A stretch of 6,782 nucleotides of DNA from Pseudomonadota bacterium (GCA_023395465.1 JAEWZE010000206.1:1-6782), one strand, 5' to 3'. Counted from the stretch's first letter, positions 1 to 6,712 are shown. Numbers and translations are program-made. Notes: generated from the letters alone by a model not told the origin.

Positions 1-29
1 GTATTGCCCGCAACCGGAGATTCCCACGC

Positions 30-1253
30 ATGACCGCGCATGACGCCGACCGCTATCCCACCCGCGGCGACCTGGTGCTGGTGCTCAACTGCGGCTCGTC
101 GAGCATCAAGTTCGCGCTGTTCGACGCTGGCCAGCAGCCGCTGCCGCGCGCGCCGGTATGGAACGGCAAGGTGCAGGGCATCGGCGGGCCGTCGCCCACG
201 TATGGGGAGACCGGGATCGAACCTGCACCGGTGGAACTCGACGCCGGCCAGCCCTATCGGTCGGCGCTGCAGCGCATCCGCCAGGGCGTGGTCACGCGCC
301 TGGGCGGGCGCAGGCTCGCCGCGATCGCGCACCGCGTGGTCCACGGCGGCAGCCGCTACTTCGCGCCCACGCGCGTGGACGAAGGCGTGCTGGCCGACCT
401 CAAGGGCTACATCCCGCTGGCGCCGCTGCACCAGCCCTTTGCGCTGGAGGCGATCGAGATCCTGCTGCGCGAGCGCCCCGACATCCCACAGGTGGCCTGC
501 CTGGACACCGGCTTCCACCACACCCTGCCGGAGGTGGAGAAGATCCTGCCGCTGCCGTTCGATGCCTGGCAGCGCGGCCTGCGCCGCTACGGCTTCCACG
601 GCCTGTCCTATGAATACATGGCCACCGCGCTGCCCGAGCGCCACGGCGAGCTGGCGAAGGGGCGGGTGGTGGTCGCGCACCTGGGCAGCGGCGCCAGCCT
701 GTGCGCGATGCAGGGCCTGCAGAGCGTGGCCACCACCATGGGATTTTCCGCCCTCGACGGCCTGATGATGGGTACGCGCACCGGCGCGCTCGATCCCGGC
801 GCGCTGCTGTACCTGATGGAGATCGAGAAGCTGTCGCTGGAGGAGGTGGGACAGATGCTCTACCACCGCTCCGGCCTGCTCGGCGTGTCGGGCATCTCGC
901 CGGAGCCGCGCGTGATCGTGCGACACGAAGCCGACGACGGCGAAACCGGCGAACGCGCGCGGCTGGCGCTGGACCTGTACGTGCGCCGCATCGTGCGCGA
1001 GATCGGCGCGCTTGCGGCGGTGCTGGGCGGCCTCGACCTGCTGGTGTTCACCGCCGGCGTCGGCGAGCACAATGCCTTCGTGCGCGAGCGCGTGTGCCGC
1101 GACCTGGCCTTCCTCGGGCTTGCGCTGGATCAAGGCGCCAACCAGGCCGATGCACCGATCATCTCCAGCGACGACAGCCGCGTGCGCGTCGGCGTGGAGC
1201 CGACCAACGAGGAATGGGTGGCCGCGCGCGACGCGCTGCGCACCCTCGACTGA
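30..1253 (+). CDS. ackA: Acetate kinase
   Basis: Cytoplasmic acetate kinase of 407 residues, close to the usual ~400: acetyl phosphate + ADP <-> acetate + ATP. The family signatures are visible in order: NCGSSSIKF (20-28), HRVVHGG (101-107), LAPLHQPFALEAI (130-142), LDTGFHHTLP (158-167), YGFHGLS (187-193), HLGSGAS (217-223), MGTRTGALDP (247-256), FTAGVGEHN (340-348) and PTNEEWVAARDA (391-402). By alignment from memory with the Methanosarcina enzyme, N20, R102, D159, H190, R250 and E394 match the substrate, metal and catalytic residues, so it should be active. The ATG at 30 has GGAGA (16-20) nine bases before it. The conserved Asn lies at residue 20 rather than about 7, so the N-terminus is some 13 residues longer than usual; no other in-frame ATG fits better. 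It is the first visible gene of the operon and probably consumes the acetyl phosphate made by the phosphoketolase encoded downstream. Confidence 0.96.
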   Translation: MTAHDADRYPTRGDLVLVLNCGSSSIKFALFDAGQQPLPRAPVWNGKVQGIGGPSPTYGETGIEPAPVELDAGQPYRSALQRIRQGVVTRLGGRRLAAIAHRVVHGGSRYFAPTRVDEGVLADLKGYIPLAPLHQPFALEAIEILLRERPDIPQVACLDTGFHHTLPEVEKILPLPFDAWQRGLRRYGFHGLSYEYMATALPERHGELAKGRVVVAHLGSGASLCAMQGLQSVATTMGFSALDGLMMGTRTGALDPGALLYLMEIEKLSLEEVGQMLYHRSGLLGVSGISPEPRVIVRHEADDGETGERARLALDLYVRRIVREIGALAAVLGGLDLLVFTAGVGEHNAFVRERVCRDLAFLGLALDQGANQADAPIISSDDSRVRVGVEPTNEEWVAARDALRTLD

Positions 1254-1284
1254 ATCGCGGCCGCCCTCGCGGGCGCCCGCAGGC

Positions 1285-1291
1285 GGAGGTG
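1285..1291 (+). promoter_or_regulatory. Shine-Dalgarno site of the small membrane protein
   Basis: GGAGGTG lies four bases before the ATG at 1296, a near-perfect ribosome binding site. It is the main support that the short frame behind it is translated rather than an accidental open frame in GC-rich DNA. Confidence 0.7.
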
Positions 1292-1295
1292 GGCG

Positions 1296-1490
1296 ATGCT
1301 GCTCGGGCTGGATGCCTCGATCTGGAAGATGCTGCTGGTGGTGCTGGTCGCCCCGATGCTGGCGGTCGGCATGCTCCACCTGCTGCTGCGCAGGCGTGGT
1401 GGCATCGGCGCCGCCTGGGGTGGGGTGCTCGTGCTGCTGCTGGCCGGGGTGATGGCGCTGCTGATCATTCTCGACAAGGTGCGGCTGTGA
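1296..1490 (+). CDS. Small two-helix membrane protein, function unknown
   Basis: A 64-residue protein that I do not recognise. It is almost wholly hydrophobic: one predicted membrane helix at about residues 11-31, a short loop with three arginines (R32-R34) and two glycines, and a second helix at about 38-59, ending in the charged tail DKVRL. By the positive-inside rule the arginine loop should face the cytoplasm, placing both termini outside. There is no signal-peptidase site and no cysteine or other catalytic-looking residue. A strong ribosome binding site precedes the ATG; the gene starts 42 bases after ackA and ends 28 bases before the PRPP-synthetase-like gene, so it is very likely co-transcribed. 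A role as a small transporter subunit, a membrane anchor for the neighbouring soluble enzymes or a regulatory peptide is possible, but nothing in the sequence decides between them. Confidence 0.75.
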   Translation: MLLGLDASIWKMLLVVLVAPMLAVGMLHLLLRRRGGIGAAWGGVLVLLLAGVMALLIILDKVRL

Positions 1491-1518
1491 ACCCGGGCGT
1501 GGACGCAGCGGCGGACGC

Positions 1519-2406
1519 ATGCGCCGGCTGATCCTGCCGATGCCGGGCAACGAGCCGCTGGCCGCGGCGCTGGCGCAGGCCTGCGATGGCGACACCGGGC
1601 GGGTCGAGACCCGCCGTTTTCCCGACGGCGAGAGCTACGTGCGCCTGCACGGGGACCCGGCCGGGCGGCCGGTGGACCTGGTCTGCACGCTGGCGCGCCC
1701 GGACCCGGGTTTCCTGTCCCTGGTCTTCGCCGCCGATACCGCGCGCGAGCTGCGCGCCAGCGAAGTGAACCTGGTTGCGCCCTACCTGGCCTACATGCGC
1801 CAGGACATCCGCTTCCATCCCGGCGAGTGCATCAGCTCGCGCAGCTTCGCGCGGCTGCTGTCGTCGAGCTTCGACCGCCTGCTCACGGTCGACCCGCACC
1901 TGCATCGGCACCCGGCGCTGTCGGCGATCTACACCATGTCCACCGCGACACTGCAGGCCGCGCCGCTGCTGGCCGACTGGATCGCCGCGCACGTCCAGGC
2001 GCCGCTGGTGGTCGGCCCCGACGCGGAGAGCGCGCAGTGGGCCGGCGCGATCGCCGCACGCATCGGCGCGCCGTACGTGGTGCTGCACAAGACCCGCCTG
2101 GGCGACCGCTGCGTGCGGATCGACGTGCCCGACCTGTCGTCCTGGCGCGACCGCACCCCGGTGCTGGTGGACGACATCGCCTCGTCCGGTCGCACCCTGG
2201 CCGAAGCGGCACGCGGACTGGCGGCGCAGGGGCTGCCCCGGCCCGAATGCGTGGTGGTGCACGCGCTGTTCGCCGACGGCGCCGTCGAGGAGCTGTCGCC
2301 GCTGTTCGCACGCATCAGCTCCACCGATTCGGTGCCGCACCCGAGCAACCGCATCGCGCTGGCGCCGCTGCTGGCCGACGCGCTGTTGCGCGACCTGCGA
2401 GACTGA
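1519..2406 (+). CDS. Divergent ribose-phosphate pyrophosphokinase (PRPP synthetase) family protein
   Basis: A 295-residue member of the PRPP synthetase family (ribose 5-phosphate + ATP <-> PRPP + AMP), shorter than the ~315 residues of housekeeping Prs. Two phosphoribosyltransferase-type halves are seen: an N-terminal half with RRFPDGESYVRL (32-43), PYLAYMRQD (88-96) and TVDPHLHRHP (123-132), and a C-terminal half with VVGPDAESAQWA (164-175), the lysine loop LHKTRLGD (189-196) and the PRPP loop VLVDDIASSGRT (215-226). Compared with usual Prs, VDPHLHR replaces the VDLHADQIQGF type of motif and DDIASSGRT replaces DDMIDTAGT, so this is a separate subfamily, not the essential prs gene. The ATG at 1519 is the first in frame; only a weak GCGGA lies before it, so translation may be coupled to the preceding small gene 28 bases away. 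Context suggests linking ribose phosphates released by the downstream phosphorylase to central carbon, perhaps in the ATP-forming direction; that is inference. Confidence 0.88.
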   Translation: MRRLILPMPGNEPLAAALAQACDGDTGRVETRRFPDGESYVRLHGDPAGRPVDLVCTLARPDPGFLSLVFAADTARELRASEVNLVAPYLAYMRQDIRFHPGECISSRSFARLLSSSFDRLLTVDPHLHRHPALSAIYTMSTATLQAAPLLADWIAAHVQAPLVVGPDAESAQWAGAIAARIGAPYVVLHKTRLGDRCVRIDVPDLSSWRDRTPVLVDDIASSGRTLAEAARGLAAQGLPRPECVVVHALFADGAVEELSPLFARISSTDSVPHPSNRIALAPLLADALLRDLRD

Positions 2407-2434
2407 CAGCGCGGCGGGGGAACCGGACGCGCAC

Positions 2435-2440
2435 AGGAGG
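2435..2440 (+). promoter_or_regulatory. Strong Shine-Dalgarno site that fixes the phosphoketolase start
   Basis: AGGAGG, ten bases before the ATG at 2451, in the 44-base gap after the PRPP-synthetase-like gene. The phosphoketolase frame stays open far upstream (to 1827, inside the previous gene), so this site, together with the typical length of the resulting protein, is what selects 2451 as the start. Confidence 0.8.
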
Positions 2441-2450
2441 AAACATCGCC

Positions 2451-4826
2451 ATGAGCACCACCACCGTCCGCGACCGCTGGCTCGCCGGCCACGGCCCCAT
2501 CGTCCACCGCGACGACACCGTCGCCCGCATCGACGCCCTGGTCGAACGCCTGCATGGCGACGGCCGCATCGCCTCGCCGGACGCCGGCTACGCCCTGCTC
2601 GCCGCCGCCGACCGCCTGGCCTGCGTGGCGATGAATGTGGTCGCGCACATGACCTATGCCCGGCGCATCGACCTGTCCGGCGCGCCGCTGGCGGCCGACG
2701 ACTTCAAGCCCGTGCCCGAAGGCCACACCGGCGGCGCGCTCAACATGGTCCAGGGCTTCGTCGGCTACCTGCTGGCCAACGCGCTGACCGGCGACACCCG
2801 TGGCTGGATCATGGGCCAGGGCCATTGCGTGGCCGCGATCGAGGCGGTGAACGCGCTGACCGGCGACGTCTCGCCCAACCAGCGTGGCCGCTACGACCGC
2901 AGCGCCGAAGGCCTCTCGCGCCTGGTCGCCGACTTCTACTCCTATGCGATCGGCGCCGACGGCCGCCCCGCCGTGCCGCTGGGCAGCCACGCCGGCGCCG
3001 ATACCGCCGGCGCGGTCAGCGAGGGCGGCTACCTCGGCTTCGCCGGCCTGCAGTACGTGCACATGCCGCTGCCGGGCGAGAGCGTGGTCGCCTTCCTCAG
3101 CGACGGCGCGTTCGAGGAACAGCGCGGCCAGGACTGGGCACCGCGTTGGTGGCGCGCCGAGGACAGCGGATACGCGATCCCGGTGATGATCCTCAACGGC
3201 CGCCGCATCGAGCAGCGCACCCAGATCGTGCAGGAAGGCGGCGCGGCCTGGCTGGCCGGCGACGTGCGCCACAACGGCTTCGCGCCGAGCATCGTCGATG
3301 GCCGCGACCCGGCGGCAGTCGCCTGCGCGATCGTCGAGGCCGAGGATGCGTTGCGCGCCTTCGCCGCCGACCCGCAGCGGCGCTATCCCGCGCGGCTGCC
3401 CTACGTGATCGCCGAGACCGAAAAGGGCTTCGGCTTCCCCGGCGCCGGCACGAACGCCGCGCACAACCTGCCGCTGGCCGGCAGCCCGCACCACGACGCC
3501 GCCGCGCGCGAGAGCTTCAACCGCGGCGCCGCCGCGCTGTTCGTGCCGCCGACGGAGCTGGACGACGCACTCGCCGCCTTCGCCTGTCACGACGCGCAGG
3601 GCCGCGCCAGGGAAAGCGCGCACCCGATGGCGCACCGCGACCCGCCCGCGCCCACGCTCCCCGAGCCGGCCTGGGCGGCGCCGGGCGGCAGGGCCAGCGC
3701 GATGGCCGCGCTCGACCGCTGGTTCGTCGCCCTGGTCGACGCCAATCCCGGCCTGCGCGTGCGCATCGGCAACCCGGACGAACTGGCCAGCAACAAGATG
3801 GGCGCCACCCTGCAGCGGCTCAAGCACCGGGTCAACGAACCCGAGCCGGGCGTGGCCGAGGACCTGCACGGCGCGGTCATCACCGCGCTCAACGAGGAGG
3901 CGGTGGCCGCCGCCGCGCTCGCCAACAAGGGCGGGCTCAACCTGATCGTCAGCTACGAGGCGTTCGCGGTGAAGATGCTCGGGCTGCTGCGCCAGGAGGC
4001 GATCTTCGCCCGCCACCAGCGCGAAACCGGACGGCCGCCGCGCTGGCTGCCAGTGCCGCTGGTGGTCACCTCGCACACCTGGGAGAACAGCAAGAACGAG
4101 CAGTCGCACCAGGACCCCACCATCGGCGAGGCCCTGCTGGGCGAGATGTCCGACACCGTGCGCGTGCTGTTCCCGGTGGACGGCAACACCGCCGTCGCCG
4201 CGCTGCGCGACGTCTACGCCGGACGCGGCCAACTTGCGTGCATGGTGGTGTCCAAGCGCGAGGTCGACGACCGCTTCGATGCCGCCGCCGCGCAGCGGCT
4301 GTTGCGCGATGGTGCCGGCCATCTCGTCGGCGACCCGGCCGATGCAGAAGTGCAGCTGGTGGCGATCGGTGCCTACCAGCTCGACGCCGCCCTCGATGCG
4401 CAGCGCCACCTCGCCGCGCGCGGGCACCGCGCCTGCGTGAGCGTGGTGCTCGAGCCCGGGCGCCTGCGCATTCCGCGCGATGCGATCGAGGCCGCATTCG
4501 TCGTCGACGATGCCAGGCTGCACACCCTGTTCCCGCCTGGCCTTTCGCGCGTACTCCTCAGCCATACCCGGCCCGAGCCGATGCTGGGCGTGCTCCGGCG
4601 CCTCGACTCGGGCCCGGCGCGCACCCGCGCGCTGGGCTACATCAGCCGTGGCGGCACGCTCGACGTGCCCGGAATGCTGTTCGCCAACCGCTGCACCTGG
4701 GCGCACGCGGTCGATGCCTGCGCGATGGTCGCCGGCTGGCGCCGCGAGGCGCTGTTCGACCAGGCGCAGCGCGACGCGCTCGACGGGCGTGGCGATCCGC
4801 GCGCGTTGTCCGCCGTGGCCCCATGA
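2451..4826 (+). CDS. xfp: Divergent phosphoketolase (xylulose-5-phosphate/fructose-6-phosphate phosphoketolase family)
   Basis: A 791-residue thiamine-diphosphate enzyme, close to the family's ~790-825. Phosphoketolases cleave xylulose 5-phosphate (often also fructose 6-phosphate) with phosphate to acetyl phosphate plus an aldose phosphate. Domains in order: XFP N-terminal (about 10-365), central pyrimidine-binding (about 405-585), C-terminal (about 590-790). Motifs diverge from canonical XFP yet align in order: EGHTGG (90-95), GQGH (122-125), GSHAG (178-182), EGGYLGF (191-197), SDGAFEE (217-223), ILNGRRI (247-253), AAHNLPL (336-342), SNKMGA (447-452), SYEAF (501-505), NEQSHQDP (549-556) and VVSKR (599-603). 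From memory of the bifidobacterial enzymes, H92, H125, H180, H338, S447, Y502, N549, H553 and K602 match active-site positions, while GDG is SDG and a conserved His-Gln is His-Asn (N339). Activity is likely; substrate preference is uncertain. Such distant homologues may be named transketolase-like or 'xylulose 5-phosphate 3-epimerase' in databases. Its stop overlaps the next start. Confidence 0.9.
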   Translation: MSTTTVRDRWLAGHGPIVHRDDTVARIDALVERLHGDGRIASPDAGYALLAAADRLACVAMNVVAHMTYARRIDLSGAPLAADDFKPVPEGHTGGALNMVQGFVGYLLANALTGDTRGWIMGQGHCVAAIEAVNALTGDVSPNQRGRYDRSAEGLSRLVADFYSYAIGADGRPAVPLGSHAGADTAGAVSEGGYLGFAGLQYVHMPLPGESVVAFLSDGAFEEQRGQDWAPRWWRAEDSGYAIPVMILNGRRIEQRTQIVQEGGAAWLAGDVRHNGFAPSIVDGRDPAAVACAIVEAEDALRAFAADPQRRYPARLPYVIAETEKGFGFPGAGTNAAHNLPLAGSPHHDAAARESFNRGAAALFVPPTELDDALAAFACHDAQGRARESAHPMAHRDPPAPTLPEPAWAAPGGRASAMAALDRWFVALVDANPGLRVRIGNPDELASNKMGATLQRLKHRVNEPEPGVAEDLHGAVITALNEEAVAAAALANKGGLNLIVSYEAFAVKMLGLLRQEAIFARHQRETGRPPRWLPVPLVVTSHTWENSKNEQSHQDPTIGEALLGEMSDTVRVLFPVDGNTAVAALRDVYAGRGQLACMVVSKREVDDRFDAAAAQRLLRDGAGHLVGDPADAEVQLVAIGAYQLDAALDAQRHLAARGHRACVSVVLEPGRLRIPRDAIEAAFVVDDARLHTLFPPGLSRVLLSHTRPEPMLGVLRRLDSGPARTRALGYISRGGTLDVPGMLFANRCTWAHAVDACAMVAGWRREALFDQAQRDALDGRGDPRALSAVAP

Positions 4827-6343
4827 GCGCAGTCGCGCACGGACCCCCGCTGCCGCCGCTGCGGGCGTTGCGCATGCAGCTGCACGCCGCGCACCAGCCG
4901 ATCGCGGTGATGCGCAGCGACTGCCACGTGTGCCGGTCCGAAGGCCTGTCGCCGCGCAGCCAGGTGCTGGTGGTGTCCGGCGAGCGGCAGGTGCAGGCGC
5001 TGCTGTACCAGACCGACGACGCGCGTTTCCCGCTCGACCAGGTGGCGCTGTCGGAGGCGGCATGGACGGCGCTGGGCCTGGCCGAGGGCGACCCGGTGCA
5101 GGTGCGCCACCCGCCGGTGCTCGAATCGCTGGCCAGCGTGCGTCGGCGCGTGTACGGCCGCCGCCTCGATGCCGGCGACCTCGACGCGATCGTCCACGAC
5201 GTGGTCCAGGGCCGCTACACCGACGTGCACCTGGCTGCCTTCCTCACTGCCACCGCAGCGCTGCCGATGGACGCGGCGGAGACCGTGCACCTCACACGCG
5301 CCATGGTCGAGGTCGGCCATCGCCTGGCGTGGCCCTCGCCGGTGGTGGTCGACAAGCATTGCGTCGGCGGCCTGCCCGGCAACCGCACCTCGCCTATCGT
5401 GGTCGCCATCGCCGCCGCCAACGGCCTGGTGATGCCCAAGACCTCCTCGCGCGCGATCACCTCGCCGGCCGGCACCGCCGACACCATGGAGACGCTGGCG
5501 CCGGTGGACCTCGACCTCGACACCCTGCGCCGCGTGGTCGAGCGCGAGGGCGGCTGCCTGGCCTGGGGCGGCGCCATGCACCTGAGCCCGGCCGACGACA
5601 TCTTCGTGCGCATCGAGCGCGAACTCGACATCGACACCGAAGGCCAGCTGATCGCCTCGGTGCTGTCGAAGAAGATCGCCGCCGGCGCCACCCACGTCGC
5701 CATCGACATCCCGGTCGGCCCCACCGCCAAGATCCGCAGCCCGGAAGCCGCCCGCCACCTGGCCGCGCGCATGGAGGCGACCGCCGCGCAGTTCGGCCTG
5801 GTGCTGCGCTGCCTGTTCACCGACGGCGCGCAGCCGGTGGGACACGGGATCGGCCCCGCGCTGGAGGCGCGCGACGTGCTGGCGGTGCTGCGCTGCGAAG
5901 CCGGCGCCCCGCTCGACCTGCGCGAGCGCGCCGCCGACATCGCCGGCGTCGTACTCGAACTCGGCGGCGCCGCCCCTGAAGGCGCGGGCGCGCGGCTGGC
6001 GCTGGAGACGCTCGACAGCGGCCGCGCCTGGGAGCGCTTCGTCCGCATCTGCGAGGCGCAGGGCGGCATGCGCACGCCGCCGCTGGCCAGCCAGGTCGCA
6101 CCGCTGGTCGCTTCCCACGGCGGCCGCGTGGTGCACATCGACAACCGCCGCCTCTCGCGCCTGGCCAAGCTCGCCGGCGCGCCGGAACGGCCCGCCGCCG
6201 GCGTGCGCCTGCTGGCCCGCCTCGGCGACGAGGTCGCGCGCGGACAGCCGTTGCTGGAACTGCATGCACAGACGGCGGCGGAGCTGGCCTACGCGCTGGA
6301 GTACGCGCGCGACGCCGGGGACATCGTGCAGATCGTGGCGTGA
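4823..6343 (+). CDS. AMP phosphorylase / type 2 thymidine phosphorylase family protein
   Basis: A 506-residue member of the pyrimidine-nucleoside phosphorylase superfamily, matching in length the archaeal AMP phosphorylases (~503) rather than E. coli DeoA (~440). Layout: an N-terminal extension domain (about 10-97) with CHVCRSEG (34-41), a helical domain, an alpha/beta phosphorylase core and a C-terminal PYNP-type domain (about 430-503). Core motifs are VDKHCVGGLPGNRTS (176-190), KTSSRAITSPAGTADTME (206-223), SPADD (255-259) and SKKIAAGATHVAIDIPVGP (282-300). SRAITSPAGT, where DeoA-type enzymes have a GLGHTGGT-type motif, marks the AMP phosphorylase branch, which converts a nucleoside 5'-monophosphate plus phosphate into base and ribose 1,5-bisphosphate. 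Bacterial relatives are usually labelled putative thymidine phosphorylase (nucleoside to deoxyribose 1-phosphate). The ATG overlaps the phosphoketolase stop as ATGA with no clear ribosome binding site, implying translational coupling. Residues from about 14 already look family-like, supporting this start over M18. Confidence 0.9.
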   Translation: MSAVAHGPPLPPLRALRMQLHAAHQPIAVMRSDCHVCRSEGLSPRSQVLVVSGERQVQALLYQTDDARFPLDQVALSEAAWTALGLAEGDPVQVRHPPVLESLASVRRRVYGRRLDAGDLDAIVHDVVQGRYTDVHLAAFLTATAALPMDAAETVHLTRAMVEVGHRLAWPSPVVVDKHCVGGLPGNRTSPIVVAIAAANGLVMPKTSSRAITSPAGTADTMETLAPVDLDLDTLRRVVEREGGCLAWGGAMHLSPADDIFVRIERELDIDTEGQLIASVLSKKIAAGATHVAIDIPVGPTAKIRSPEAARHLAARMEATAAQFGLVLRCLFTDGAQPVGHGIGPALEARDVLAVLRCEAGAPLDLRERAADIAGVVLELGGAAPEGAGARLALETLDSGRAWERFVRICEAQGGMRTPPLASQVAPLVASHGGRVVHIDNRRLSRLAKLAGAPERPAAGVRLLARLGDEVARGQPLLELHAQTAAELAYALEYARDAGDIVQIVA

Positions 6344-6463
6344 ACTGCGCTGCCGGGTCATCACCGCGTGCGTCCCGCAACCTGGCCCGCAGCTACGCCA
6401 CCTGTCCGGAAGGCGCCTCCTGCCGCGCCGCCTAAATCCAGGGAGTGCCGGGCGTCGGTTTAT

Positions 6464-6494
6464 GCGATATCGCGGCGGATCCGCCCATGGCGCC
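6464..6494. repeat. Cluster of back-to-back palindromes
   Basis: GCGATATCGC (6464-6473) is a perfect 10-base palindrome, followed immediately by the perfect 12-base palindrome GGCGGATCCGCC (6474-6485), which leads into CCATGG (6485-6490) and GGCGCC (6489-6494). It lies 121 bases after the last stop codon. It could be protein-binding or an RNA fold, but there is no T-run to make it a terminator. Function is unknown. Confidence 0.5.
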
Positions 6495-6583
6495 ACGCTC
6501 CGTCTGCAAGCTGCGGCTTCCAGCTGCGAACAAGCCGGAATTCCCCGCAACTTCTCGCGCTTGCCTTCGGCGATCGGACGCGC

Positions 6584-6640
6584 GTGTTATCGCGGTCCGG
6601 CCACTGCGATAAGACATATCACGGTCCCCAGGCCTGATAA
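6584..6640. repeat. Two contiguous degenerate ~29-base dyads (TATC...GATAA)
   Basis: Unit 1 (6584-6612) and unit 2 (6613-6640) abut. They share TATC-R-CGGTCC (6588-6598 and 6617-6627, 10 of 11 bases alike) and both end in GATAA (6608-6612 and 6636-6640). Each unit is therefore also an inverted repeat: TTATCGC (6587-6593) with GCGATAA (6606-6612), and TATC (6617-6620) with GATA (6636-6639). A further TATCGCGG lies at 6468-6475. The pattern fits paired operator half-sites for a dimeric regulator of the next gene, but no regulator can be named from sequence. Confidence 0.5.
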
Positions 6641-6712
6641 CGCCGCGATGCGTGTCGGGCATTCGGCGGCTGTCCACCGATCAAGCCGTTGACCCGACTG
6701 GAAAAAGCTGGA

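Noticed and set aside
1269..1280. Palindrome GCGGGCGCCCGC between ackA and the small gene as a terminator
   Set aside because: There is no room for a loop without breaking pairs and no T-run; it is followed at once by a ribosome binding site, so read-through is expected.
1827..2450. In-frame upstream extension of the phosphoketolase
   Set aside because: It overlaps a well-supported gene in another frame, and AGGAGG at 2435-2440 with the ATG at 2451 gives a protein of normal family length.
1775..4822. In-frame upstream extension of the phosphorylase through two other genes
   Set aside because: The translation before 4823 is Arg/Pro/Ala-rich shadow sequence; recognisable phosphorylase sequence starts only after the ATG at 4823.
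1929..5063. A 1044-codon open frame on the minus strand across the PRPP-like and phosphoketolase genes
   Set aside because: Its translation is low-complexity and rich in Arg, Ala and Gly, as expected antisense to GC-rich genes; it shows no family motifs and crosses gene boundaries.
6412..6429. GGCGC/GCGCC stem as the operon terminator
   Set aside because: The stem is only five pairs and no T-run follows.
4637..6550. A 637-codon minus-strand open frame under the phosphorylase
   Set aside because: His/Arg/Gly-rich shadow with no recognisable domains, running into the non-coding tail.
6368..6637. Possible 89-residue plus-strand gene in the tail
   Set aside because: No Shine-Dalgarno site, no motif, and composition unlike the operon genes.
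6432..6677. Possible 81-residue minus-strand gene in the tail
   Set aside because: No ribosome binding site or recognisable motif was found, and the frame overlaps the palindromes and dyads; chance is the simpler explanation.
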